Shown: in pieces, positions 11,758-24,410 of the stretch
How the letters are laid out: each line of letters begins with the position of its first letter
Numbering within the stretch: position 1 is the stretch's first letter
Notes under the pieces: model-generated
What the model saw: the letters and a program-made list of their open reading frames with translations, nothing else
Told to the model about the DNA's origin: nothing
Database searches by the model: none
Assembly: GCF_030272615.1 (NCBI RefSeq)
Contig: NC_081413.1
Coordinates: forward strand, 551,455,136 to 551,519,135
Source of the DNA: Cryptomeria japonica
Taxonomy: Eukaryota > Streptophyta > Pinopsida > Cupressales > Cupressaceae
Direction of reading: 5' to 3'
Length of the DNA stretch: 64,000 nt
Position numbers and translations under genes: made by a program

Positions 11758-12825
11758 TTATTCTACCATCAAGAAACTTGATCCTAACTTTACCACAACC
11801 AATAATATATCTAAATGTGAATCATCACCCAAGTATACCTTACCTCCATTAAATTCTTCATATTCAGATAACCAATCTCTATTGGAAGTCATATGAAATG
11901 ATGCACCTAAGTCAATTAACCATGCATCATTACCTGCATGAGTAGCCAAAGCTGCAATGAATGCATCACCATCTTCATTCTCAGACTCAGAATCAGAATC
12001 AGAATCAAACTTCTTTTTCTTCTTCTTCTTTTCTTTGCAGTCCTTATGGATGTGACTTGAATTGCCGCAATTCCAGCAAATGAATTTGGACTTTCTAGGA
12101 TATTTTGATCTTCCTCTGGATTTTGACTTATTGTGCTTCTCATTCTTCTTGCCCTTTTCCTTAGGTCTTCCATGAACAGTTAGGGCTTCCTTCGAACTGA
12201 TGGATACCTTCCTCCACATCTCTTCACCAAGTAGGGAACCCACCACATCTTCAGAATTCAAAACAACAGAAGTACTACTGATAGCCATAACAAGAGAATC
12301 CCATGAATCAGACAAAGAACAAAGCAAGATCTGGCATTTCTCCTCTTCATCCATCTTAAGACCAACATATACCAATTGAGCCACCAACATATTAAATGCT
12401 TCTAGGTAGTTTGTAATTCATCCACCCTCTTCCATTCTCAAGAAATACAATTTCTTCCTCGATAAAATATTATTCAATAAAGATGTTGCTTGATACATTT
12501 CACCAAGCTTAGTCCATAGCTTCTTTACAGAGTACTTTTCATGGACATTGATTAGAACAAACTTTTCCCGACACAATATGATTGGACCCTTGGTTTTATG
12601 GTCCATAGCATCATATTGAGTATTCGTAGTAAGATTTGAGGGTCTTAAGACATTTGCATCAATAGCATCCAACAGATCTTGATCTATTAGCAGATCTTCC
12701 ATCTTCAATTTCCACATCTCAAAATTACTTTCAGAAAATTTATCCACCTCTATTCTCCCTGATGAACTTGCCATCTGAAAATTCCTGCAACAAGATAAAA
12801 AGGTATCTTCTACACAAGATCCCAC
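11758..12825 (-). pseudogene. Copia A gag and protease
   Basis: The start region reads KFSESNFEMWKLKMEDLL, typical of copia gag. A basic stretch precedes the CCHC knuckle CWNCGNSSHIHKDC, which is followed by an acidic Ser/Asp/Glu run. The protease motif appears as a DLGASFHMT-like block. Fossil. Confidence 0.88.
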
Positions 12826-12883
12826 TCAAATCTAGATTAGTTTAAGAAACCCAACAACCCACAACTGAAACCAAAGGTGATTA

Positions 12884-12896
12884 GGCTCAAATACCA
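12884..12896 (-). other. Primer-binding site of copia A
   Basis: The minus strand reads TGGTATTTGAGCC just inside the 5' LTR. It resembles the usual plant copia site TGGTATCAGAGC, complementary to initiator tRNA-Met. Confidence 0.8.
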
Positions 12897-12898
12897 CT

Positions 12899-13806
12899 TG
12901 TAAAGAAGTTAAGTAGCGGAACAACTTTTTACTCTGAGCTTGAGAGGAGGGGAATGCAAAATTTTTTACAGATCGTTACAACGGTTACAAAAACTTAACG
13001 TAAATGAACATAATATCATGCATACCACAACACAATGATTTACATGGGGAAAACCCTTTCGGGAGAAAATCCCCATACTCCAAAAGTAGCTCAATATATT
13101 ATTAAGCAAGCAATAACATATTACAATATACTTGTTGAGCAATCTCTTCACAAGAGTACCACCAACCAGAGTCTCAGAGGTAAATAAATAGCCATAAGAT
13201 TCTTACACACAACCTTTATCTCAAGCACCTCATATATAGAAGATACAATACACGAAATTATCAAACCGTATTACAAAACCATGGGCTAAAACCACTCGAT
13301 AAAGTGGACCCGCACCTGATAAAGTAGAGCCAACCTTATATCCAATCTAGATGCCTTATGACATGTCAAAACACACATTCCTCCCTTTTACAACTCATTT
13401 ATGTGTACGATTCATTTTGTATTTTCCTATTTCAGGAGTCCAAACTTTCGGAGGCCATAACTTCTGAACCAGGTGTCTGATTGACAAACCGTTTGAAGCG
13501 CCAAAAATCTCTTGAAGTGCTCTATCACCTTGTAACCAGCTATGCCAGTTATGTCTACTTTTCAAGGTATTTTAGAGGGTCTAAAGTCATCAAAATTAAA
13601 TTTAAACCTTTCATCGCACCCTTCAAAAATATAAACTTTAATATCTTCAAAACTAGCTATGATCTTGCGACAAAAAATTACCAACATGCTTATTTAGCCA
13701 ATCTAAAGCTTTGGGGAGAATTTTGCACCATTTCATGCTCAAAAAAAAACTTGCTATAAATAGTAACCTCATGTAAATGCAAGGTTGAGACACCATTTTC
13801 CCAACA
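12899..13806 (-). repeat. 5' LTR of copia A
   Basis: About 908 bp, starting TGTTGGGAAAA and ending in TTTACA on the minus strand, next to the primer-binding site. It holds a TATA-like CTATTTATAG on the minus strand and the GGGGATTTTCTCC-type motif before a GGGTTTTCCCC motif, common in plant copia R-U5 regions. Its distal 229 bp match 4268-4495. Confidence 0.85.
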
Positions 13807-14512
<706 letters not shown>

Positions 14513-14941
14513 ACTATTTCACGTTTCTCATTATTTATTAATCTTAATTTTTCAACTATATCTTTTAACAAAATAAATAGATAAATATTGGTATTGTTAA
14601 ATTTAAAATATTAAATAAAATAATAAATTATAATTTTTTTATTATAATCAAAATAATGAGTTTTAAAACTAATTACAAAGTCATATATCAAAATCCAAAT
14701 ATTAATAAAATAAATTATTAAATATATATTTTTTAAATTTATTATAATTTAAATATAATAGAATATGTACCTAAATAATATAATTAGTATGTTACAAACA
14801 ATATTAACAATAATTGAAAGATACATTCATTATCAACAAACAAAAAATTATTATAAAATTAATTGTAAACGTAATAAAATTTTAAATAAATTGTTTATTC
14901 ATTTCTGTTTGATTTATTTCAAATTATATATCTATAATATT
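14513..14941. other. Very AT-rich spacer
   Basis: More than 80 percent A+T by eye. No gene. It is the target region of the LINE insertion at 14957. Confidence 0.6.
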
Positions 14942-14956
14942 TATTAACTTTTATTA
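14942..14956 (+). repeat. LINE target-site duplication, left
   Basis: TATTAACTTTTATTA, matching TATTAGCTTTTATTA at 22704-22718 with one difference. Confidence 0.85.
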
Positions 14957-15131
14957 GAATAGTAATCTTCCATAGATTCCGAGAGTGATGGCATGAATTG
15001 CCAAAAATTTGAATCGGCAACAATTCTTGAAGGAGTAGCAGGGTGATTGCAGTGTGGAGAATGACAGTGGACGTGGAGCGAAGCATGGCGGTGTGGGCAT
15101 CTGGGCATAGGAGGCAGAAGAGGCTATCTCT

Positions 15132-16352
15132 ATGGATACCATCCTGGATCTAGTGGCAAAAGAAAAATGGAAGACCTCGAGCTTGGAAAGATCTTAGGCT
15201 CCACTCCTACCTCAAGATCAAAACCATATAGGTATGTATTGGCCCCAATGGGTTTTTGAAGGAGGCAGATGGATTGACAAATGCCATCCTTTTTACCAAA
15301 AAAAGTATCACGCGGGTCCTCCTCCGAGAAGAGGTTAGATTTCAAGCCAGAAGCAGTGGTTGAAAAAACTCAGGTCTCCATGGCCCAGGCAGAGGTTGAT
15401 CCCCAAACAGAATCTAAAGAGGAAGGATACCCTTCCCACAGAAAGTGTAGTAGAGCACCTTCAAAGACATGGTTTTAAAAAAGGCAAGAGCAGGTGGTTC
15501 AGGCAAATAAATATTCCAAGAGTAGATCAGGTTGACAATTGGAGAGCCCGGAACTCAGGAATCGCCATTCAAATCAGTGAAACTTGGAAAAGGAAGGGAA
15601 ACCTTAAAGAAATTGGCGAGTGCTCCCAGAAACCTACAGAACTTCTAAACCAGGTAAGTGATTCTTCCATTTCGACAATCCATTTAGGTGATAGTAGATT
15701 CAATGATGTTAGGGAAGATCTTCAGAATAGATGCATATTTGCCAAATGGGGTGGGGGACACTGGGATAGAGGCAAATTTGCTAACTGGCGTAGAGATCAA
15801 TGGGGAAATGGGATTAGAGTCAATTCACTCCCTAATGATTACTTCATGATTGAATTCCTGGATGGAAAAGAAAGACGGAAAATCCTAAACAGTGGCCCCT
15901 ATATCTTGGATGGCACTGGAGTTCATTTGATAGATTGACAACCGAATTTCAACCCTAGGACCCATATTATGTTTGAATGTCCAGTTTGGGTAAGACTATA
16001 CAACATACCATCAGAATATTGGAATACAGAGTCTCTGAAAAAAATTAGCAATTTCTTCAGATCTTTTATATCAGCAGATGGAATCCTGGAAAACATGATT
16101 TGGGGAAGTTTTGCAAGGGTATGCATCAATGTCAATCAAATCTCAAGTATGTCGAATAAGGTCAGGATCTTGGGTAATGGAGAGGTGTGGACAAAGAGAA
16201 TTGACAAAGAATATAAAATGTTTATCTATCCTAAATGCTTTTCTAGAGAACATATAGGGGTGGAGTGTGAAGTATTAGCAAAAATCTCTAGAGCATATTC
16301 ATGCACACAAACAATGGAATTTCCCTATGTAGATAACATGATCAAAGAGTAG
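15132..16352 (+). pseudogene. LINE ORF1 (DUF4283-type RNA-binding protein)
   Basis: ORF1 of plant L1 LINEs encodes an RNA-binding protein that coats the element RNA. Candidate starts are ATG at 15132 or 15167. The later part has the DUF4283-like reading NDYFMIEFLDGKERRKILNS then GPYILDGTGVHLID, one TGA where Trp is expected (15938-15940), and CPVWVRLYNIPSEYW. A knuckle-like CFSREHIGVEC follows with its first Cys position altered to YPKC. At least one further frame change lies between 15230 and 15360. The product would not be made whole. Confidence 0.8.
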
Positions 16353-17056
16353 AGCAAGGACCCCCTCTCCGACTTAGAATTAGTAGAACAAATGAATGAA
16401 GGAAAGGACAGTACAGAGTCCCAAAGGAGATTATCGATTGAGGAAATTATGGGAGTTTTTGAGATCCCTTCCATCCTCATAAATGGAACACAACGGGTGA
16501 TGTCACATTAGTGTGACATAGTTCGGATTCAAGCAGAAAAATCAGTGAAAGGAAATATGGTAGACCTGCAAGCACTACTTCAGAAGGAAAAATCTTTGCA
16601 ATTAGAGATAGAGTCATAGATGAGGGTTTCACCAGTACCACACGGTGAGGAACTGTCCATTTCCCCTAGGGGGTACAAGGAAGATACGATCATCGTGGAG
16701 AGGTTAAGACAAGAGAAATAGGGGTTGTAGGAGGAAATATGCATACAACTTGAGCACATCACTGGAGAACATGATGAAGGCATAGGTGCAGATGATTTGG
16801 AAGTCCAACGGGAAGATAAGGGGGATGAGGATATTGGATCAGAGTGGGAAGAGGATGATGAGAGAGGAACTAAGGAACTGGGTGATTGCAACATAAAAGG
16901 GTTCGATGTCACTATATCGAAAATCAATAAGCCTAACATCAAACCTAAAGGAAGGAGAGGGCACAAGGTGAACAAAACATTGTTGAAGATAGCAGCAATG
17001 TCTAATAGACAAACCAAACTTTTGACAAGGAAGGGTGCCACACTTCCTTAGGGGCA
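16353..17056 (+). pseudogene. LINE ORF1 C-terminal tail and ORF1-ORF2 junction
   Basis: After the knuckle the frame is interrupted. An 84-codon open stretch (16797-17051) encodes an acidic then basic tail (DKGDEDIGSEWEEDDERG, then KPKGRRGHKVNKTLLK). It ends just before the ORF2 ATG at 17057, with a very short gap, as is common in plant L1 elements. Confidence 0.6.
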
Positions 17057-20000
17057 ATGAAGATCACAACCTATAATGTTAGGGGCCTAAATGCCCCTAA
17101 CAAATGGCGCTTGATCAAGCATCAAATAGATTAGTCAAAAGAAGAGATATGGATTCTCCAAGAAATAAAATGGAATAGAAATGATATTGGTAATAGAATG
17201 AGGATGTGGAGGCAATGGTCTGGGAAATTTGTGGAAGTTGAGGGTGCTTCGAGAGGCATTGACATCATTTGGAATCCGCTTGTGGTCAAAGGAGAAGTTG
17301 AGGATGAGGGGAATAATTGGCAGCAAAGAAGGATAACTCCGCTAAGAAACAATGAATCCTTTTTTATCTTCAATGTCTATGAGCCTACTGTTATCCCGGA
17401 AAAAAGGGAACTTTGGAATCTTATCACGAGCAAGCTAGAAGGATGTAACAAGGCAAAAGGCATAATTGTGGGGGATTTCAACACCACTCTTAATGATCAA
17501 CAGAAGATACGTGGTATTCAGAGACCCAATATTGTCCAAATAGATTTCTAGAAGTTTATTGACCACAATCAACTTATGGATATTGTCCCCAAGAACGGTG
17601 TTTTTACCTGGACAAATAGGAGGGCAGGTTTCTCTAATATTGTAGAAAGGTTAAATAGTTTTTTATTGTATGGAGATTGTGCTACATAGAACCCCCTTCT
17701 AAAATCTTTCATTCTTTCTCTATCAAGCTCAAATCATTACCCTATTCAGTTGGATATATCCTCGTGCCACCCTAGAGGAGGCATCCCTTTCAAGTTCGAG
17801 AAAATGTGGAGCAGGGACCCTAGTCTACAAAATTTGATCTCGATTTGGTGGGATGAGGTTGATGTGGGACATAACTCACACATGTATAAATTCTACCAAA
17901 GGTTGAAATACTTTAAAATGAAGATCAAAGAATGGAATCAAAATTACTTCAAGAACATTTTCGTAGAGAAAAGAAGAGTGATGGAAGAGCTTGGGAAAAT
18001 CAACAAAACTATCATTTCTAATGGCATGAGCAATTAGGAATTCCTCAAAGAAAAGATACTAAAAGATGAGATCAATGAGATCTTGAAAAGGGAAGAAATT
18101 CATTGGAGACAAAAATACCAAGTTCTTCCACGGATCCGTAATTGATAATAGAAACATGAGCAAAATTTTAGAAATAAGGAAAGTAGATGGTAACCTGGCT
18201 CAAACTACAGAGGAAGTCAGTAAAGAAGTAGTGAGCTTTTTTGAATCCATTCTAAACAGAGGTAACCAAGTGGATTGAGTGGCTAGGGATAAGATCCTAG
18301 ACTCCATCCCAACGATAATATCTAAAGATCAAAACAAAGAGTTATTCAGATGCATTGACAAGGAGGAAGTCAGGAAAGCAACTTTCCAGCTTAACCCAGA
18401 CAAGGCTCCTGGTCTTGATGGCTTTCCTGTAGCCTTTTTCCAAACCTACTGGGTCATTATAGGGAAATATCTTCATCAGACGGTGGAAGAGTCAAAAAAG
18501 AAGATGTCTATATTGGGAGAGATTAATCACACCTTTCTAGCTCTAATCATATAAAATAACTACCCTCAGGAGATGGGGGATTTTAGACCTATTTCCCTTT
18601 GCAACACAGTATACAAGATAGTGACAAAGATTATTGCAAACGGGTTGAAACGGATTATCAATCTCATTATTTCTGAAGAGCAGAGTGGGTTCGCCCTAGG
18701 AAGATCGATTGTTGAAGGTATCATCACAGCCAATGAAACACTTCACTCTGTTAGAAAAACCAGGGATTCTTGCATGATTTTGAAGTTGTAATTCTAAAAG
18801 CATATGACCTGGTTGATAGGGAATTCCTTTTTGAGGTCCTAGGAAAAATTGGATTTGGAAATTGTTGGATTAAGTGGATAAAGAGCTACCTATCTACCCT
18901 AAAGTTTTATGTGCTAGTTAATGGGTCTGCTCATGGGTTTTTCTCCTCCACCTGAGGAATAAGACATGGAGACGCAATCTCCCCCTTTCTCTTCATCATT
19001 ATGACAAAGGCCCTAGGAAGATCTAATCGCGGTTTGCATCAAGATGGGAGTTGGGTGGGGGTGAATGTGGCAAATGGGGTTGAGCATACTACTCACCTTA
19101 AATTTGTGGATGACACAATTCTCATTGGTGCTTCGAGCAGGTTGAGGCAAGAATCATTAAATCTTGCTTGGATGAATACTGCAAGGCATCAGGGCAGAGC
19201 ATTAACTGGAATAAATTAGAATTCTTCTTCATCGATACACAACCAAGGCTGCAAAGAGCCCTGTCTAAGATTCTAAACCTAAAGATAGCCAATTTTCTAG
19301 GAAGGTTTCTGGGAACTCCCCTTTTTACAGGTCTAAACAAGATTTTCTATTGGGACATGTTGATTGCAAAATGCAAGGCCAAGTTAGAAAATTGGAAGGG
19401 AAACTAGTTATCTTCACCTGGGAGACTCATCATGATCAAATCAGTATTGGTTGTTATCCCTGTATTCTCAATGGCATTCTTAAAAATCCCTACGGCTGTA
19501 GAAGAAGATCTCATCTAGATCACGAGGAAATTTATGTGGAACAGAGTAGGAAAATAAAACAAGTTTCCGCTGGTTGCTTGGCAAAAAATCAGTTGACCCA
19601 AGGAATCGAGGGGTGTAGGCATTTGCCAACTGTCTATAACGAACCTGGCCATGGGGGAAATACTTGTATGGGCCATTTGTTGTGGGGGTGATAAAAAATG
19701 GGCCACAATTCTCAAGCACAAATATCTAGATTTAGTTGAGCCAAAAATAATTCTTACGAATCTCAATCCTCCCAAGGGTTCAACAATCTGGAATTACATA
19801 TTGGAATGCAGGGATATTATCAGCAGTCATGTTACTTGGGAAATAGGAAACAAACATAATGCATCCTTTTGGAATTATTCATGGGGAGGAGGAGAGATAC
19901 TGAGCTCGCTCACAAATTTAAATGAAATCAAGGAGGAGACATCTCGATTATGGGGAAGCAAGGTCAGTAATTTTGGAGAGACAGTTCAACAGAATGGAGT

Positions 20001-21206
20001 AAACAAGTGGAGATGGTGGTCTCTTGACAATTTAGATGTGGATCAACAACAAAAAGATACATTAAATAACATTCTAAACAATAGTATGATCATCCCATCT
20101 GGGAAGGAAGACATCATTTGATGGTGTGGATCAAAAGATGGAAATTACAAGGTCAGCTTGGGCTATAAGATCAAAGAAGCGGCTAGAATTAACCAATAAT
20201 AACCGTCAAAACTATTGTGTAACAAGCATTGTTTGCCTAAAGTTGGGGTCTTTGTTGGATGGCATTGCAGAAGAAGATTCTAACTAGCGATAGGCTCATG
20301 AAATTTGGAGTTCAAGGTCCCAGTAGATCTATTTTGTGTGGGAAGAATTCAGAACTAACGGATCATTTGTTGATGCTATGTGAATTTTCGAACAAGTGTT
20401 GTTGGTATTTCATGAAAAAACTAAATTTTTACTGCCCATTCTCAGCAGGGATCGATGAATGGTTTAGAATGTGGCCACAAAGGACCTTGAAGACAGTGTT
20501 TGGGGATATATGACTGATTCTCCCATCCCTCCTGATTTGGGAAATATGGAAGGAGCATAACCAAAGAAGTTTTTAGGATAAACCCATGGATTCGGGAGTC
20601 CTTTGTCAAAAGATTGAATCCCAATTAACTGAACTAACAAATGAAGCAGCCAAACGAAAAACTTTGAAAAAAAATACATATACAGGATGAGACTGTAGAT
20701 TAAAACTCACCTTTCCAAGCCTCTCAGTACCCACTCTCTTTGGAAGTAATTTCAGAAACCTACCACCCAATTCTAGACCCCCAATTCAATGGAATACTCC
20801 AGATCCTGGCTGGGTCAAGGTAAATTTTGATGGGGCTTCATTGGGCAACTCGAGCCCTAGTGGCATTGGGTGTGTTATCAGGGATGAATTTTGAAATTCT
20901 TTGGAGGAAGTTTCAGAGCATATTGGGCATACCACAAACAATATCGTAGTGTTTTGGGTTGCATTACGTGGCCTCCAGGTGGGGGTTATTAGGGGGACCT
21001 AGAAAATATACTTGGAAGGTGATTCCTTAAACGTGGTAAATGAAATTAGAAAGAATGAAACTCCAAAATGGATCCTCAATCAATGGCTTTGACTAGTCAA
21101 ATTCCTGTTGGATGGATTGGATGATTTTCACATTAGCCACATGTATTGGGAAGGCAATGTGATGGTGGATAACTTAGCAAAAGTGGTGACGCTGTTTATA
21201 GATACA
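17057..21206 (+). pseudogene. LINE ORF2 (endonuclease, RT, RNase H)
   Basis: The start ATG reads MKITTYNVRGLNAPNK, the L1 endonuclease N-terminus. The endonuclease core shows IIVGDFNTTLND. Reverse transcriptase blocks include NPDKAPGLDGFPVAFFQTYW, FRPISLCNTVYKIVTKI, EEQSGFALGRSI, GDAISPFLF and LKFVDDTILIGAS, with FVDD in place of the usual FADD. A zf-RVT-like CGKNSELTDHLLMLCEF lies near 20340-20390. The RNase H domain (about 20790-21195) reads VNFDGASLGNSSPSGIGCVI, LEGDSLNVVNEI and a WEGNVMVDNLAK block, keeping the acidic residues. More than six in-frame stops or frame changes are seen, so it cannot encode one protein. Confidence 0.88.
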
Positions 21207-22420
21207 TAATTCAATGGTACTTTGATCACATCATAATTTCAATTGGGTGTCCGGTCATATTCCCTCATGCCATATCTGTCTTGTTTCTCTCAGACAATGG
21301 GATCATTGAACTTCATTACTACCCATCCAAATAGATTTGATTTGACATGTTTTGTATGAAACAAATGCCCAATATCACCACCACTACATTTGGGATGACT
21401 TATGAGTTGGTTGACACGAGATATCATTAATGACAGAAGTGCTTGGACATCCCACTACTTTTCAATGATCATGAGATTGTATGGATGGGTCTATTTATAG
21501 ACCTTCCATTTCTATTTTTACACACTTTTGGTGTAGTTAAGCTAGCTCAGAGTAGTTGGGTTTTGTGTGATAGGAGAGCTAGGGATGGATACGCCTATCA
21601 TGTTGGAGTCTACCAAGCAACAAATGGCCTTTTTGGGAGAAATCTCTAACAAGCGGCTGTTAGTTGTTATGGCCATGAAGCAACCCCTCATTCTACATGT
21701 TGTGAAAAGGATTTTGGGTGGGGATTTCCTCAAAGCTTATCACCACTACTGGGTAAATGCAGACATCCCGGCCATGTTCGTCGCCATGCTAGTTTATATG
21801 GGGGTGAGCAAGCAGCGAGTCAAGAAAATGACTCAAATGATATTCAGGCATTGTTTCCTTGATGAGATTGATACAATCTTGGTTAATGTAGATGCCAATT
21901 TGTGAACCTTGTTGTTGCAAAACTACTACATGTATCTAGGAATGAGAGTAGAGGTCAAGAAGTCTGTGGTGGTACAAGCCCTAGATTAGGAGAGCCTGAT
22001 TGTTGAATGGGACAGAAAGGACTGTAATGTTTCCTTCTTGTTGAAGGCTATTGACATTCTGCCTGGCTTTAGCAAGGCATGGATGAGGCATTATGTGTTG
22101 GTGAAGGATTTGAGGGAAAGACATGACATAGGAATTCAAGAAAATGGTAAGGAAGACCCTGAAATGACTAGGGGTTCGGTCGCGATGAAAAGTGGATCCC
22201 GGATGATGAACGACTTCCAGAAGAAATGGTAGATTCTGAAGCCCATGCAGACTGTGGAATGGAATGCCCAGTGGTGTTGAGAGAGGTCTTGATTCAAAAA
22301 TCTAAAGAGCTTGAGAATAGCTTGCAAGAGGAGGAGGACAGTGATCCAGAGGCCATCGGTCCTGAGGAGGCAGATATTGGCTCTGCTTGAGCCTTAGGTT
22401 CTGGTTTTTTCTCCTGCTTT
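21207..22420 (+). other. Extra 3' segment of the LINE with ORF-like text
   Basis: Between the end of RNase H and the 3' tail is about 1.2 kb that plant L1 elements usually lack. Its plus strand has three longer open stretches (21443-21649, 21567-21905, 22038-22232). The best reads IPAMFVAMLVYMGVSKQRV and CFLDEIDTILVNVDANL, later DILPGFSKAWMRHYVLVKDL and acidic residues. The text looks like degraded protein-coding sequence, but I do not recognise a family. It lies inside the target-site duplications, so it came with the LINE: a 3' transduction, a fused host fragment or a lineage-specific ORF are all possible. Confidence 0.5.
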
Positions 22421-22703
22421 AATTTCTGGTATAACTATCAGGCATTAGCCCTGAATTTTGTAATTATGTTTGATACAATATAGGGTGGTAGGACTTTCGT
22501 TAGATAGCAGGACTTCTCTCCAAGGCAGTTTTGGGGTTTCTTCGGCTGTAATACATGGGCACTTGGCCCATTTTGGTGATAATAGGCATACACAGCAGTA
22601 GGAAAGCTAGGCTTATTTAAAAAAACATATATATGTGAAAATATTTTATATTAATACAATGGGTGTTGCCCCTCTGTAGCTATTTACTTATCTAAAAAAA
22701 AAA
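22421..22703 (+). other. LINE 3' UTR and A-rich tail
   Basis: It includes ATACATGGGCACTTGGCCCA, the late TTAATACAATGGGTGTTGCC and CTATTTACTTATCT followed by about ten A residues. This is the typical layout of a plant L1 3' end. Confidence 0.8.
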
Positions 22704-22718
22704 TATTAGCTTTTATTA
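22704..22718 (+). repeat. LINE target-site duplication, right
   Basis: TATTAGCTTTTATTA directly after the A-rich tail; pairs with 14942-14956. Confidence 0.85.
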
Positions 22719-23684
22719 TGTCAAAAGAAAAATTAAAAATTAATTATATTTAATAATATATATTATAAAGATCATAATACAGAATACTAAATATAATTAG
22801 ATATTAATTCTTTTCAATTAGTAATATTTTAAAAAATATAATATATATTAATTATATTTATATTTAATAATATATATTATAGAGATCATAACTTATGATA
22901 AAACATTAATTCTATATAAAAATAGATAAATATGAAAAATAAAATATATATTCTATATAAAAAATAAAAATATTGAGTAAAAAGTAAATTATATAAACGA
23001 TGGACTAATTTCCGTGTTTGAGTACAACCCAGTAAATTATGATTGGTCTATAAAAAATAAATTTGCAAACCTTATCCTTATGCTGATAGTTTTTTTTTTT
23101 TTTTTTAATAAATTTATTGAGATGAAAATGTCTAAAATTTAGAATTCATGTTAGATAATGTGTTGTTGAAAGTTTAAAGTTGAGCAAATTTATTTCTTTA
23201 TTTGGGTTTTACTGCCATCATAACATAGCAGTACTCGAACGATAGACATAAATACACGTGTGGAATAAGTTCAATGAGAGTGGTGGAAATATTTGTCATG
23301 TATTAAAAATATTGATGACAATAAAGAATGGTCAAGATAACCTTGATCGTCTTGCATCGCTTTTCTAGAATTTTATGTCATTGATTTGTAAAGTTAGCCT
23401 GTCCTCTTTAAATAAGTAACGCTTGCAACGTAAATATCCACCTCATCAAACTAAAAATGGTAAGACCGTAGGGACAAAGCCAGATCCACATCATGAAATA
23501 TGCAACCCAAAAGAGCAAATGATAGAGGCATTTCATAGTGAGAACATTTTTTTATGATCAAAGATAAAATAAAGGGTTTAAATTTAATTTGTTTAAGATG
23601 AATGCCTGAGATTGCATTTACTAAATATTGTCATTTATTGCAACCATACAAGTTAAATTGAAACCTTGGGAGGGAAATGCATCT
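22719..23684. other. AT-rich spacer, no gene seen
   Basis: AT-rich with a run of about 18 T residues near 23089-23106. The sequence ATATTTAATAATATATATTATA is nearly repeated at about 22746 and 22860. No gene or known repeat end. Confidence 0.5.
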
Positions 23685-23918
23685 TGAAATGGTAGAGAAA
23701 ACACAAAAAAAACTAGATTAAACTATTATTGAAGAGTAATACTTGAAACATAAAATATTTTTTGATCGAAATCATCTTTTCGAATTAATTACATTTCAAT
23801 ACATTTGGCTTTATAAAGCTTTTCATTTCCCCATCCTAACTCCCTTAACTTATTTATGAGAATGAAAATTCCTAACAGTTGACCTAAAAAATATTCATTT
23901 ATAAACTAACTACCAACA
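23685..23918 (-). repeat. LTR of element E, left copy
   Basis: About 234 bp, plus strand from TGAAATGGTAGAGAAAACAC to CTACCAACA; on the minus strand it begins TGTTGGTAG and ends in TTTCA. It matches the right copy over TTTGATCGAA, ACATTTGGCTTT-TAAAGC and TTTATAAAC. It lacks the SINE-like insertion present in the right copy. Confidence 0.75.
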
Positions 23919-24150
23919 TTAAATTTATTACCATCATTTATCTAACCTATATATAGTAATTATGTCTTTTAAAACCAACATCCCTCTTATTACATCATTC
24001 TTAACAAAGGATGAAACATTGCAAGGACTAAATACAACAACACTTCTAGAAACTTTGATTAAGCATCTCCATCAATTCTCCTCACTCACTCGAGAAACAC
24101 CAAATTGAACCCATTAGTGAATCTCCAAACTATCAAACATATAAAATACA

Positions 24151-24410
24151 TGTGAATCAAGACATACTCAATTATTTAGAAGCACATTGTTCTTGTGAAT
24201 TGAGACAAACTTCATTATCTACAAGAAAAACACCATCCAACTATGAATAGATACTTAGTTATCCATAGTAACATAACTTTTGCTGTGGATCAAAACTAAA
24301 TTATCCATGAATACCTACAAAACTATGGATTGAGACATACTCAATTATCCATAGGGCTCTATTCACCAAGTCTATGGTTTGAGACACTCAATTATTTGCA
24401 AACTAAACAA
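24151..24410 (+). repeat. Degenerate 42-50 bp tandem repeats in element E
   Basis: About six units sharing the pattern TATGGATTGAGACATACTCA then ATTATCCATAG, with spacers of differing length. They lie in the internal region of element E. Non-coding. Confidence 0.75.

Larger units (their letters stand above)
4268..13806 (-). mobile_element. Ty1/copia retrotransposon A, decayed, with nested insertion
   Basis: Parts in minus-strand order are: 5' LTR (13806-12899), primer-binding site (12896-12884), gag with a CCHC knuckle, protease, integrase, reverse transcriptase, a 4.2 kb foreign insertion (5324-9554), RNase H, then a shorter 3' LTR copy (4495-4268). Order gag-PR-IN-RT-RH is the copia order. 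The element is a fossil with several breaks in addition to the insertion. Both outer sides are GA/GATA tracts, which suggests it landed in such a tract. Confidence 0.9.
14957..22703 (+). mobile_element. Full-length L1-type LINE, dead
   Basis: This 7.75 kb unit has a 5' UTR, ORF1, ORF2 with endonuclease, reverse transcriptase, zinc-binding tail and RNase H, a long extra 3' segment, and a 3' end with TTAATACAATGGGTGTTGCC then an A-rich tail. That 3' end resembles plant L1 tails. A 15-bp direct repeat with one mismatch brackets it exactly, so the whole interval was inserted as one unit. Both ORFs contain several in-frame stops and frame changes. It is therefore an inactive copy of moderate age. 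Confidence 0.92.
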
